Assembly (NCBI RefSeq): GCF_002104455.1
Contig: NZ_NBOC01000014.1
Span: 32,069 to 96,068 of the forward strand
DNA: 64,000 nt
Direction: 5' to 3'
Source of the DNA: Colwellia chukchiensis
GTDB lineage: Bacteria; Pseudomonadota; Gammaproteobacteria; Enterobacterales; Alteromonadaceae
A model generated the notes under the pieces. That model was given only the letters and a program-made list of their open reading frames with translations, was not told where the DNA came from and ran no database searches. Of this stretch, positions 46,744 to 56,117 are shown piece after piece (the stretch's first letter is position 1; every line of letters starts with the position of its first letter). A program made the position numbers and the translations under genes.

Positions 46744-47667
46744 ATGACCGTTGGCATTATTAGCCATCACCAGTGCTTAGCTCACCAGATGGGCGAGCAT
46801 CACCCTGAAGCCCCTGAGCGCTTAAATGCTATCCAAGATCAGCTCATTCGCAGTGGTTTAGACTATGTCGTTAAACAATACCAGGCTAAAGCGATTGATA
46901 AAACTCGGCTATATTTAGCCCATGATAAAGACTATGTAGAGTACATTTTTGCTAATGCGCCCAGTGAGGGTGACTTTCAAATAGATGCCGACACGAGTAT
47001 GTGCCCGGCAACCTTAAATGCCGCCCTGCTCTCTGCTGGCGCTGCTATTGATGCGGTTGATTTAGTTATGAACAAAGAAATTTCATCGGCATTTTGTGTT
47101 ACTCGACCGCCAGGGCATCACGCTGAACACGACAAAGCCATGGGCTTTTGCTTCTTCAATAATATTGCCCTTGCCGCTATTTACGCTAAAACACACTATA
47201 AATTAAAACGGGTTGCCATTGTCGACTTTGATGTTCATCACGGCAATGGTACGGAAGATATCATAAAAAACCGCAAAGGCTTTTTATTTTGCTCAACCTA
47301 TCAATACCCATTTTACCCTTTCGAGATACAAGCCAGTAATAAAGCACCCATTATTAATACCCCGCTCGATGCGACAACAAAAAGTGCTGACTTTCGCCAA
47401 GCAATACTGGATGACTGGTTGCCAGCATTACATAAGTTTAAACCGGAGATGATCTTTATCTCAGCTGGCTTTGACGCTCACATTGAAGATGAAATGTCAC
47501 AACTGAGTTTGATAGACGAAGATTATCGTTGGGTAACCGAGCAACTCAAACAAATTGCTGATAGCTATGGGCATGGGCGCATAGTTTCTGTGTTAGAAGG
47601 TGGCTATGCCCTAAACGCTTTAGGGCGCAGTGCGGTTGCCCATATTAATGGCTTAATTGGTTATTAA
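46744..47667 (+). CDS. histone deacetylase family protein (acetylpolyamine/acetoin-utilisation type)
   Basis: Zinc amidohydrolase of 307 residues. The family motifs are RPPGHHAEHDKAMGFCFFNN near 121 (catalytic His pair), VDFDVHHGNGTEDI near 160 (Asp and His zinc ligands), SAGFDAH (third ligand Asp) and EGGYAL at the end. Bacterial relatives remove acetyl groups from polyamines or from lysines of enzymes such as acetyl-CoA synthetase. AGGAG precedes the ATG by seven bases. It lies 150 bases after the hydrolase-GNAT gene on the same strand. Confidence 0.93.
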   Translation: MTVGIISHHQCLAHQMGEHHPEAPERLNAIQDQLIRSGLDYVVKQYQAKAIDKTRLYLAHDKDYVEYIFANAPSEGDFQIDADTSMCPATLNAALLSAGAAIDAVDLVMNKEISSAFCVTRPPGHHAEHDKAMGFCFFNNIALAAIYAKTHYKLKRVAIVDFDVHHGNGTEDIIKNRKGFLFCSTYQYPFYPFEIQASNKAPIINTPLDATTKSADFRQAILDDWLPALHKFKPEMIFISAGFDAHIEDEMSQLSLIDEDYRWVTEQLKQIADSYGHGRIVSVLEGGYALNALGRSAVAHINGLIGY

Positions 47668-47746
47668 AATAATGCCCTTGCCATTGATTAATTTGCTCGC
47701 CACACATCTAAGGTTAAAGCTTAGTGTGTAGCAAACTGTGCTGTGA

Positions 47747-48196
47747 TTATTTTAAGATGATTTCTCGCAGTCGATATTCCCCAGTGAGGGTTCTCACGTT
47801 AGGATAGGTTTTTGTTAATTCGCGTGCATTATCTTGATTAGCCTGACCCCAACTTTTCATAAAAGTATTATACTTTTTCTGGTTGGGCTCTAAGTCTGCA
47901 CTGCTGTCAAAAACCACCATCAATACCATGTTAAAATCACCGCTTTGCGGCAGTTCGCTGCTATATATTTTCCAGTCTTTGATATAGCCTAGTTTTTTCT
48001 GCAACTTAACGGCTTTTACCCAGCTTTGTTTAATGCCAGCCAAATAGACATCGCCCATATTCGGTGCAATGCGTACCGTAGTCATCGAAATAACTTCTGT
48101 TCCAATATCATAATCTTTATAGATCTCAAGCTCAGCGTGAGAAGAAACGGCAAAGAGTATGCAACATAAGCTTATCAGCTTAATAAACTGTCTCAT
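47747..48196 (-). CDS. secreted protein of unknown function (149 residues)
   Basis: A signal peptide (FIKLISLCCILFAVSSHA, cleavage after SHA) exports it. The mature part begins ELEIYKDYDIG and has MTTVRIAPNMGDVYLAGIKQSW, then LGYIKDWKIYSSELPQSGDFNMVLMVVF, a beta-rich pattern similar to the dimeric ferredoxin-like fold of NIPSNAP or EthD proteins. That fold is only a guess. AGGAGAGTATAAT precedes the ATG. It stands alone, convergent with the deacetylase gene. Confidence 0.75.
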   Translation of the reverse strand: MRQFIKLISLCCILFAVSSHAELEIYKDYDIGTEVISMTTVRIAPNMGDVYLAGIKQSWVKAVKLQKKLGYIKDWKIYSSELPQSGDFNMVLMVVFDSSADLEPNQKKYNTFMKSWGQANQDNARELTKTYPNVRTLTGEYRLREIILK

Positions 48197-48363
48197 ATTA
48201 TACTCTCCTAGTGTTACCGAAAATTCGGTAAGGCAAGTATAGTCAGTGCGCGTTATTTTGCGAGTTTAACTGCTAACACTGATGGCAGCAGCTCTACAGC
48301 AAACACTAGGATGTATTAAAGCTCAGATGCTAAGACAGGTTATTGAGCAAGCGCTGTTGGCGC

Positions 48364-48660
48364 TTAAGACTCTTTTTCAATGAACTGACGTTCGGCTGGT
48401 TTCGCTAAAATCTCAAGATAAAAAGACGTGACACCGGTGGCGACAATATTATCCATCGCTTTGTTAATGTTAGATACATGGACCATATCGGCAGTTTGCT
48501 CTGTTTTGCCTATTTTACAATCAAAGTCCCAATAGTCTGCTGCTTCTGGTAAAGCCTTATTGCGCTCGCGTTTTAAATACTTTTTGACTTGATGTTTTAT
48601 AGACTCAACCATGCGTGCGGGTTTGATTTTATCATGGCTGATTTCGAAAGTTTTTTTCAT
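48364..48660 (-). CDS. DUF6172 family protein
   Basis: A small basic cytoplasmic protein of 98 residues: MKKTFEISHDKIKPARM, KKYLKRERNKALPEAADYWDFDCKIG and SFYLEILAKPAERQF. This matches a small conserved family of unknown function. The ATG at 48660 has AAGGAATTTC before it; a longer frame from 48702 is not needed. Confidence 0.8.
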   Translation of the reverse strand: MKKTFEISHDKIKPARMVESIKHQVKKYLKRERNKALPEAADYWDFDCKIGKTEQTADMVHVSNINKAMDNIVATGVTSFYLEILAKPAERQFIEKES

Positions 48661-48836
48661 GAAATTCCTTGGCGGATAGTATGGACACTCTAATGCTAAC
48701 ATTTAACAAAAAGCCCAGTGCGTATTTTACGTAAACCGTGCAATAATAGCCACACTTAGGCTTTACCTTACTGCTATACATAAGCCAATAAGTACCAAGC
48801 TCAGTTTCTGCCATACAATGTATAAATACCAGCAAT

Positions 48837-48865
48837 AAAAAAGGTCGTGCATTCGACGACCTTTC
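48837..48865 (-). terminator. terminator after hpf
   Basis: Read on the minus strand, AAAGGTCGTCGAATGCACGACC closes a GC-rich stem (AGGTCGT with ACGACCT) and is followed by T. It lies 27 bases after the hpf stop. Confidence 0.85.
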
Positions 48866-48891
48866 AAGGGATTAACTATGGTTTATTAAGC

Positions 48892-49227
48892 TTACACACT
48901 TTCAAATGCATTTGATTGCTCAACTTCAAATCTTTTATTCTTTCTTGCCGATAACACGCCTTTTCGATGTGCCAAGGCTTTTTCAAGCTTAGTTGCGGCG
49001 CTTGCTATCGCGGCATAGAGCTCTTTATCGGTGGCATTAACTGAGACGGTTGCGCCTTCATAAGAGGTTGTAGCTTCTATTTTCTGTTGATTAGGCTCAA
49101 CGGTAACGATGACGTCTAAGGTCATTAAGCTTGGGAAGTGTTTGGCAACTTTGGCAAATTTATTTTCAACTGCTAAGTTAATGCCTTCGGTGATTTCAAC
49201 GTGATGTCCAGAAATATTTATTTTCAT
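48892..49227 (-). CDS. hpf: ribosome hibernation promoting factor, short form (HPF/YfiA family)
   Basis: Binds the 30S subunit in stationary phase and helps ribosomes go dormant. It has 111 residues, so it is the short class without the dimerising C-terminal domain. MKINISGHHVEITEGINLAVENKF and KIEATTSYEGATVSVNATDKELYAAIASAATKLEKAL are typical, followed by KGVLSARKN. AAGGTAGCACT precedes the ATG. It has its own terminator. The usual rpoN-ptsN neighbours are not here. Confidence 0.93.
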   Translation of the reverse strand: MKINISGHHVEITEGINLAVENKFAKVAKHFPSLMTLDVIVTVEPNQQKIEATTSYEGATVSVNATDKELYAAIASAATKLEKALAHRKGVLSARKNKRFEVEQSNAFESV

Positions 49228-49377
49228 AGTGCTACCTTTGTTGTTGTCTTCAACTATATACTCTGGGCACTGACAGCAAAATACAATAGCGAAATTGATC
49301 TTATTTGTAATTTCATACTTAGATGCTCAGAAAGCTTGTTTTAAATCAAACTAAACGCACCATCCCCCATTGCTTAG

Positions 49378-50313
49378 CTACTTACTATTCAAACGAGAAA
49401 TAACTTTAACCACAACTAACACTAAACCACCAGCGATAAAACCGACAATCCCATCAAGCAATATGGGTAAAACATTTTCCGCTAACAAGCCAATGTATGG
49501 AGTTAACCACAGTTCAAGGTGGTGAAATTGTTCGCTCAGCCAAGAAAAGCTATGAACAATAATGCCACCACCAACCAAAAACATAGCAATAGTGCCGATA
49601 ATGGTTAACAGCTTCATTAATTGGGGAGCAAATATCAATAAACTTCGACCGAGTGCTCGTTGCAGCGTATTAAAGTGCCCCGAGTGTGATTTACGCAATA
49701 AATACAGCCCTAAATCATCTAGCTTGACAATGCCAGCAACCAGCCCGTAAACACCAACAGTAAAAATAATAGCCAATGTTGAGATAACCAATACTTGTGT
49801 TTGAAACGCCGCTGATTGCACTGAGCCCATGATAATGACAATAATTTCAGCTGAAAGGATAAAATCAGTGCGAATTGCACCTTTTATCTTGTACTTTTCC
49901 ACTGCAACAAGGTCAACATTGTCATTACTAACCGTTTGCACAAGTGTTTGATGTTGACCTTTTGAGGTTTCTTTACTCGCTAAAAGTTTATGACTGACCT
50001 TTTCAAAGCCTTCATAACAAAGAAATAAGCCACCAACAATCATCAAAATGATGATCAGTGGCGGTAAAAAAGCACTAATCAATAACGCCGAGGGTACTAA
50101 AATCAACTTATTAACAAATGAGCCCTTGGCAACCGCCCAAACCACCGCTAACTCTCTATTGGCTTTAACCCCAGACACTTGTTCCGCATTGAGTGCGAGA
50201 TCGTCACCCAAGACGCCAGCAGATTTTTTCGCGGCCACTTTCGATAATATCGCCACATCATCGAGTACAGCGGCAATATCATCTAGTAAGGTTAATAAAC
50301 TTGCTCCTGCCAC
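49378..50313 (-). CDS. DUF808 domain-containing membrane protein (YedI type)
   Basis: Inner-membrane protein of 311 residues starting with a GTG at 50313; AGGAG lies five bases upstream. The family start LLTLLDDIAAVLDDVAILSKVAAKKSAGVLGDDLALNAEQV (residues 6-46) is distinctive. About six hydrophobic helices follow, and a charged segment near 110-130 separates them. Its function is unknown. Confidence 0.92.
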   Translation of the reverse strand: MAGASLLTLLDDIAAVLDDVAILSKVAAKKSAGVLGDDLALNAEQVSGVKANRELAVVWAVAKGSFVNKLILVPSALLISAFLPPLIIILMIVGGLFLCYEGFEKVSHKLLASKETSKGQHQTLVQTVSNDNVDLVAVEKYKIKGAIRTDFILSAEIIVIIMGSVQSAAFQTQVLVISTLAIIFTVGVYGLVAGIVKLDDLGLYLLRKSHSGHFNTLQRALGRSLLIFAPQLMKLLTIIGTIAMFLVGGGIIVHSFSWLSEQFHHLELWLTPYIGLLAENVLPILLDGIVGFIAGGLVLVVVKVISRLNSK

Positions 50314-50355
50314 TTAAACTCCTTTTATTAATATTGTTAAGCGGCCATAAACCGA

Positions 50356-50700
50356 TTATTTTTTTAGCATAGACTTTAAGTCAGCAAACGGATTATAGGT
50401 TGCTGTGTCTTGATTACTATCACCGGCTTTAACCTCGGTTTGGTAATTGGCATGGTCGGTATATTTTGCATGCTCATTATCATGGCAATATATACAGAGT
50501 AACTCCCAGTTGCTACCATCATTAGGGTTGTTAGTATGATCGTGATCGATATGATGTACGGTTAACTCTTTTAAGTTTGAATAAACAAATTCACGCGCAC
50601 AGCGCCCACAAACCCATGGATATAGCTTTAACGCGCGATCGCGATAACCTTGCTCTTGGCGCTTATAATTAAGGCTGGTACCTAATCTATCTGAAGACAT
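50356..50700 (-). CDS. yajD: YajD-family HNH nuclease
   Basis: A small HNH-type protein of 114 residues. The pattern is CGRCAREF near residue 31, LTVHHIDHDHTNNP (catalytic His pair near 47-52), then NWELLCIYCHDNEH, so two CxxC pairs hold the zinc. YajD in E. coli has 115 residues. Its substrate is unknown; it may be a nicking nuclease. It ends 42 bases before the DUF808 gene on the same strand and the two may share a transcript. Confidence 0.92.
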   Translation of the reverse strand: MSSDRLGTSLNYKRQEQGYRDRALKLYPWVCGRCAREFVYSNLKELTVHHIDHDHTNNPNDGSNWELLCIYCHDNEHAKYTDHANYQTEVKAGDSNQDTATYNPFADLKSMLKK

Positions 50701-51051
50701 AGTAATGCATTACAAAGAAAATGAGGGGGTTTATTGTATGAGTAAGCTTTCACAACTGCAATAGTTCACAATTAATCGTTATCAAAAAAAACTGCTGATT
50801 TCAAACGACTAATCGCCGTGCTTTTTATTAGCACCACTTTACTTTTAGCTAACAACTTGTCATGGTAATTAGCAACATGTTAGGGCAACTCTCGCGATTG
50901 ACTATTAGTCAACTAATATAAGGCGCTAAGTACCAATACCGCCACTGGTATCGCTCAAGAGTACTTGCCATTGTTACACTAAATTTTTCATCGCCAATTC
51001 AGCACCACTAATGTTGGGTGTAGATAATTATTTTTAAGCCAAGGAGTTACC
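50701..51051. other. gap between yajD and the Mpo1-like gene
   Basis: 351 bases between divergent genes, with both promoters expected. No credible small gene or strong hairpin was seen. Confidence 0.45.
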
Positions 51052-51579
51052 GTGAAGCCCATCGCAGAGCAATTAGCTAATTATAAAAGTGTGCACTTAG
51101 ATAGTCGCAATATGATTAGTCACTTTATTGGCATTCCACTTATTGTCTGGGCTATTACGGTACTATTGAGTTTAACAAGTTTTCAAGCGGAACTTGGCAG
51201 CAGTCAAATAAGCTATACCCCTGCGATGGTTTTATTTGCCGTTAGCTTACTTTACTATGCAAAACTACACCTTAAGCTTGCCGCTGGCATGCTAGTTTAC
51301 ATTTTGCTAAACCTCTATCTCGCAAGCTTTGCTGCCAGCGCTGAAAATGCATTTTCACTTGCCATTGCGGTATTTGTTCTTGGCTGGATCTTACAATTTA
51401 TTGGTCATATCTATGAAAAAGCTAAGCCGGCTTTTTTTGATGATATTATGGGTTTAATCATTGGGCCCATTTTTTTAATGGCTGAGCTTTACTTCGCTCT
51501 AGGCTTTGAGCAAAAACTTGAGCAGCAAGTCAGTGCTATGGCCAAAGAAAAGCGCCAACTCATCAACAACAAACGTTGA
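51052..51579 (+). CDS. Mpo1-like / DUF962 membrane protein
   Basis: Inner-membrane protein of 175 residues with four or five hydrophobic helices. The N-terminus has YKSVHLDSRNMISHFIGIPLIVWA, matching the DUF962/Mpo1 pattern of conserved His and Asn, and LQFIGHIYEKAKPAFFDD is the second His motif. Yeast Mpo1 is an iron-dependent dioxygenase acting on 2-hydroxy fatty acids; activity here is not shown. The start is a GTG with AAGGAGTTACC before it. Confidence 0.9.
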   Translation: MKPIAEQLANYKSVHLDSRNMISHFIGIPLIVWAITVLLSLTSFQAELGSSQISYTPAMVLFAVSLLYYAKLHLKLAAGMLVYILLNLYLASFAASAENAFSLAIAVFVLGWILQFIGHIYEKAKPAFFDDIMGLIIGPIFLMAELYFALGFEQKLEQQVSAMAKEKRQLINNKR

Positions 51580-51622
51580 GGTAGCTCGTTTTATCATTGA
51601 TTTAGAACACCTAGCGTGATCG

Positions 51623-53827
51623 TCAGCGATTGATATTACTTTTATTATCAATATAAATAACTAAATCTGTCGCTGTTAACGGCTTAGCATAAAAGTAGCC
51701 TTGCACAAACTGACAACTTAGCGCTTGCAATGCTTGTACTTCTTCCATGTTTTCAACGCCTTCTGCTAATACTTGTAAATTCAAGTTATTTGCCATGGCG
51801 ATAATAGTTTTAACTAAAGCAGCACTTTTGATATTTTTGTCAATATCAACAATAAAGCTTCGATCTATTTTCAGCTTATGTAGTGGCATTGTATTTAAAT
51901 ACTCAAGAGAAGAGTAGCCAGTACCAAAATCATCAATAGCTATAGTGAAGCCTAAATCATTAAGTTTGTGTAGAATACTAATACACTCTTTCGGATCCGT
52001 TAATAATGACGTTTCTGTTATTTCTAATTCAATATGTGCAGGTGAAATAGCGTAGTGCTCTGCTTTAGACAGCAAAAGCTCACTAAAGTTGGCCGCTAAA
52101 AGTTGTTGCGGTGAAATATTTAAACATACTTTGTTTAAATCAACCCCTTGTTTTTGCCACTGCTGAACTTGAGCAAATACAAGGTCAATAATTTTTTCAC
52201 CTAAAGACACCATCAAGCCATTTGACTCAGCAATAGCAATAAACTCTACCGGCGAGACCACGCGCCCTAAAACCTCAGACTGCCAACGCACTAGGGCTTC
52301 AACAGCAATTAACTTACCTGATATTGTATCGACTTGTGGTTGATAAACCATAAAAAATTCATCTGTAGTAAGTGCCTTTGTCATCGCATTGTTGATTTGC
52401 TCTGCTTCGCTAAACTGCTGGTTAATTTGTTCGGTAAAAATCGTAAAGGTATTACTTTCTTGTCGGTTGACGGTCGCTAAAGCAGAAAAGGCATTATCAA
52501 TTAAGGTTTCAACGTCTTGTCCATGTTCGGGAAAATTACTCACCCCGACTCTAAAGGTACAATAAATCTCACTACCTGCAATCATATATGGCGCGGCTAA
52601 GGCCGAAGTTAACGCCTTTAACGGTTCAATATTGCTACTATCTTGTTGAATATATGCAATATATCGACTTTCTGAAAAGTGTCCAAGCAAGGCAGTAACC
52701 GTTAATTGCTGTTGGATGCGCTCTTTGATTTGATTTTGTAACATGCTGACATGCTTTGAAGTGTATGTCGCTGTGATACGGCTATAATTTTCCATACTTA
52801 TGATCAGTAAGCGCCCAGCTTGTGAGCTAGGCAAAAATTCCTCACTCAATTGCTGTTTGAAGTGGTTTTTGCTCGGTAGACGCGTCACACTATCTAATTC
52901 AAGATAGTTAAACAGCGGCGCCAATATATGCCGGTTTGATAAATAAAGCGCAATGGTAACGACAATAAAAATAAGCAGAAACTTTATCAGTAACTTAAAG
53001 GTATCATGGTAGATTTTCTGTGCTATAGCTTCTTTTTGAACGGCAAAAACTATACGACTAGCCATATTGTCAATCGACTTGCTGATATAAAAAAGTACCT
53101 CTGCGTTGTTGTCAATTGAGGTCAACTTTGCGGTATTGCGTTGGGCAATGATTTTTTTTAGTGCTTGTTGCCACTCCATCTTAATATTTTGTTTTGCGGG
53201 TAAATCGAGATTACCTAATTGATCAACTAAAAAGACTTTTGAAATCAAACTACTATCTATATCACTTAATAAGGCTAGCACATCATCAAACTTAACATGA
53301 GCCGAGGCCAAACCAATAAATTGACCTTGTTGTATGATTGGCGATGTTACCGCTAGATAGGCACTTTGGTTAGCCGAGACACTGATATAGGGCTTGCCAA
53401 GCTTTGGCGCTTTTGCTTGTTTACCTTCTATATACCAAGAACGGCTTCTGGGATCATACCCCTTTGGCGCTTGCCAATTATCAAAAGAAAAGTAGCCTTC
53501 TTTATCTATGACATAACCCAAATAATAGAGTTGATGAGCGTCAGGGTGCATATTAACAAAGGATGCAAGGTTATGTTTTCGATTGTGTTGAATATCGACA
53601 TCTGCAAGGTAAAGTGCAAAGTGCTCTACTTGCACTATAGCGCCGTTACTCCAATGGTTAAGCCGTTGAGAAATAATATCAGCTTGCAACTGTATTTCTT
53701 GCTGAAATGCAATTTCAAGACGATCTTTAACATGCAAATAAGCGACTGTCGTTGAGGCAAGTAAGCCAAGTAGTAATATGGCAATAAAACTAACAATCAG
53801 CTTATTTTTATTACTAAATCGCAACAT
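51623..53827 (-). CDS. membrane c-di-GMP phosphodiesterase: Cache-like sensor, degenerate GGDEF, EAL
   Basis: 734 residues from the ATG at 53827. A first membrane helix (LIVSFIAILLLGLLASTTVAYL) and a second at about 282-302 enclose a periplasmic Cache-like sensor (FDNWQAPKGYDPRSRSWYIEG, YISVSANQSAYLAVTSPI). The GGDEF domain is degenerate: the loop reads FSESRYIAY, so it should not make c-di-GMP. The EAL domain is intact: EALVRW, LNISPQQ, LEITETSLL, DDFGTGYSS, LKIDRSF, EGVE and QGYFYAKPL. It follows a 112-residue frame with which it overlaps or almost overlaps; a GTG at 53833 is the alternative start. Confidence 0.9.
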   Translation of the reverse strand: MLRFSNKNKLIVSFIAILLLGLLASTTVAYLHVKDRLEIAFQQEIQLQADIISQRLNHWSNGAIVQVEHFALYLADVDIQHNRKHNLASFVNMHPDAHQLYYLGYVIDKEGYFSFDNWQAPKGYDPRSRSWYIEGKQAKAPKLGKPYISVSANQSAYLAVTSPIIQQGQFIGLASAHVKFDDVLALLSDIDSSLISKVFLVDQLGNLDLPAKQNIKMEWQQALKKIIAQRNTAKLTSIDNNAEVLFYISKSIDNMASRIVFAVQKEAIAQKIYHDTFKLLIKFLLIFIVVTIALYLSNRHILAPLFNYLELDSVTRLPSKNHFKQQLSEEFLPSSQAGRLLIISMENYSRITATYTSKHVSMLQNQIKERIQQQLTVTALLGHFSESRYIAYIQQDSSNIEPLKALTSALAAPYMIAGSEIYCTFRVGVSNFPEHGQDVETLIDNAFSALATVNRQESNTFTIFTEQINQQFSEAEQINNAMTKALTTDEFFMVYQPQVDTISGKLIAVEALVRWQSEVLGRVVSPVEFIAIAESNGLMVSLGEKIIDLVFAQVQQWQKQGVDLNKVCLNISPQQLLAANFSELLLSKAEHYAISPAHIELEITETSLLTDPKECISILHKLNDLGFTIAIDDFGTGYSSLEYLNTMPLHKLKIDRSFIVDIDKNIKSAALVKTIIAMANNLNLQVLAEGVENMEEVQALQALSCQFVQGYFYAKPLTATDLVIYIDNKSNINR

Positions 53828-53832
53828 GGTCA

Positions 53833-54171
53833 CTAAACTTTAAATTGATGAGCTAAACTCTGTAACGAAGCTGCCAAATGCGCTTGCTCATTTGGCAGTT
53901 CCAGGCTAGGTATTGTTTTTTTTAACCGCTGAGAAAAGCTCTCGCCGTTTGAGCCGATAAAGGCAGCGGTCGTACCACGCTCAATATGCAGTTGATGTAC
54001 AAGCTCGCTGTAAACTATAGATAATTGAGTTAGTTGTGACAGTTTTGCCATTTCTGTATTCATAAAATAGTGTTGCTTTATTGTTGAGCCGCTTAGCCAG
54101 ATAAAACCTAATAATGGCCCTATCAAGAGCAAAAGTATTTTATTTTTAAATGAAATATCAGAAAATGCCAT
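53833..54171 (-). CDS. truncated NIT-type sensor fragment (112 residues)
   Basis: The first ~30 residues form a membrane helix (LLLLIGPLLGFIWLSGST). The rest starts like a nitrate/nitrite-sensing NIT domain: KLSQLTQLSIVYSELVHQLHIERGTTAAFIGSNG. A full NIT domain has over 200 residues and is normally joined to chemoreceptor or GGDEF/EAL parts; this frame ends after about 80 of them. The stop overlaps the start region of the EAL gene, so the two are translated together. It could be a gene remnant or a short regulatory partner. AGGT precedes its ATG. Confidence 0.6.
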   Translation of the reverse strand: MAFSDISFKNKILLLLIGPLLGFIWLSGSTIKQHYFMNTEMAKLSQLTQLSIVYSELVHQLHIERGTTAAFIGSNGESFSQRLKKTIPSLELPNEQAHLAASLQSLAHQFKV

Positions 54172-54417
54172 AACCTACCTATACCTTGTCTGCCGATGAA
54201 TAAGTTAAATTTTAAGATGATGTTTGTGTGCAATACAGCAGGCAAAACAAATAGAAAGCAGTATGCGACTGCTGATTGAAATGTAAAGCGAAAAGCAACT
54301 CAATTATAATTGCAAGCATACCTTAAGTAACTAATAGTTTTTTGATCTACATCAAGTCAACTAACAATGGGCTTGATTTGCTCTTATTCATTCAAAGGAA
54401 GTAATGACCAATACCCG

Positions 54418-55860
54418 CTATTTATCCGGCCATATTCCCGGTGATAGTCGCCCTTGCGGCTTAATATCTTTGGCTTTAAATGCCATTTCCTTATTGCTGG
54501 AGTTGGCGATATTTCGTTTCGCATTATAATCTTTTGTTAATGCCACTATGGTTGGCGTCAATTGCACAATCGCAATGACATTAACTAGCGTCATTAAGCC
54601 TAAGGCAACATCAGCCATGCGCCATACTTGCGTTAAGCTGGCACTGGTTCCCCAGAACACCATAGCCAAGTACATTGAAGTATATAGTGTTCGACCAAGT
54701 TTATTATCGAGCTTAAAAAAATGTAAGTTACTCTCTGCATAGGCATAATTTGCGACGACAGAGGTGAAAGCGAACAGGCTGATCGCGGCTGAAACAAAAT
54801 ACACGCCATTTTCACCTAAATGGTAGGTTATGGCATTTTGCGTTAAGCGTATACCTTCCATCTCGCCGCTAACATCTAGGTCGGCTAATAAAATAATCAC
54901 CGCGGTACACGTACATAGCACCATAGTGTCTAAAAACACCCCTAGCATTTGTACATAACCTTGGGTGACCGGATGATTAGGCACTGGCCGAGCACTGGCC
55001 GCTGCGTGAGGCACACTGCCCGCGCCAGCTTCATTAGAATATAAGCCGCGCTGAATACCATTTTTAATGGCTGCACCTAGCATGCCTGCCCCTGCCTCAT
55101 TTAAGCCAAAAGCTGAGCTAAAAATATTATAAAACATGCTGGGTAGTGCAGAAAGGTTCATCAGTGTGATCACCACTGCCACTAAAATAAAAGCGAGCCC
55201 CATAAATGGCACAATTAACTCAGCAAAACGCGCTATTCGCTTCAAGCCACCTAAAACTATGGTACCCGCTAACAGCGTAATAATTGCACCAGAATAAAAA
55301 CTTGGAATATTAAAAGCATGATTTAACGAGTCGGCAATGGTATTTGCTTGCATAGCACTAAAACTAAAGCCATAACCTAAAAACAAACACACTGAAAATA
55401 AGCTCGCTAACCAGCGTTGATTGAGGCCTTGCTGAATATAATACGCTGGACCACCACGGTACTCTTTGTGTTCATCACTAACTTTATATAATTGCCCTAA
55501 AATGCTTTCTGCAAAACCAGTCGCCATACCCAATAAGGCAATAACCCACATCCAAAATATCGCGCCACTACCGCCCAGTGAAATGGCAACTGCCACACCC
55601 GCTAAATTGCCAGTGCCTACTCGAGCCGATAACCCTATAAATAGTGCCTGCAAAGAGCTAATACCAGAGTTGGTTGCTTTTTCATCGTCAACTTTGCTGC
55701 TTTGTTTTAGCACCGAAAACATATGGCGAAAATTAAATATTTGCAAAAATTTAAGTTGAAAAGAAAACCAGAAACCGGCAAAAAGCAAGACATAAATAAG
55801 CACTTGCCCCTCGCCCCAAAGAATATTATTTATACTAGATATGATCGTATCAAAAGACAT
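54418..55860 (-). CDS. alanine/glycine:cation symporter family protein (AgcS), copy 2
   Basis: Inner-membrane sodium-coupled amino-acid symporter of 480 residues. Signature text is GISSLQALFIGLSARVGTGNLAGV near 65, GGPAYYIQQGL, NTIADSLNHAF and GLYSNEAGAGSVPHAAA. It is a paralogue of the gene at 1164-2597; both end with a similar LSPGIWPDK or LSQGVWSKK tail. The ATG at 55860 is preferred to a TTG at 55869 because AGG is then nine bases upstream. It is the last gene read on this strand before a gap and stands alone. Confidence 0.92.
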   Translation of the reverse strand: MSFDTIISSINNILWGEGQVLIYVLLFAGFWFSFQLKFLQIFNFRHMFSVLKQSSKVDDEKATNSGISSLQALFIGLSARVGTGNLAGVAVAISLGGSGAIFWMWVIALLGMATGFAESILGQLYKVSDEHKEYRGGPAYYIQQGLNQRWLASLFSVCLFLGYGFSFSAMQANTIADSLNHAFNIPSFYSGAIITLLAGTIVLGGLKRIARFAELIVPFMGLAFILVAVVITLMNLSALPSMFYNIFSSAFGLNEAGAGMLGAAIKNGIQRGLYSNEAGAGSVPHAAASARPVPNHPVTQGYVQMLGVFLDTMVLCTCTAVIILLADLDVSGEMEGIRLTQNAITYHLGENGVYFVSAAISLFAFTSVVANYAYAESNLHFFKLDNKLGRTLYTSMYLAMVFWGTSASLTQVWRMADVALGLMTLVNVIAIVQLTPTIVALTKDYNAKRNIANSSNKEMAFKAKDIKPQGRLSPGIWPDK

Positions 55861-56117
55861 TGCTGCCAACCTATTATGTATTTTTCTTATTCAGGTTAGC
55901 ATGGCTAACAAGATAAATTAAAGTATAACCCTGCAACACTTAAAGCAAGGTAATTATTTTTAAGTGATTGAAAGTAGGGTAATAACTTAACATTATTAGC
56001 GAGCATAAAGCTTAAGGTGTGTGCTGCCTTTGCCTGTCATGTACTAGAAGCTTCAGTATAGGTTCAAATAGCTTCAATGTTCTTTGCTAACATTTAGCTC
56101 AAAATACAAGCTTGTGG

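Noticed and set aside
37000..54200. Defence island in the accessory part
   Set aside because: Despite two unknown genes and an HNH protein, no restriction, CRISPR, retron, CBASS or similar core gene was seen; YajD is a common chromosomal gene.
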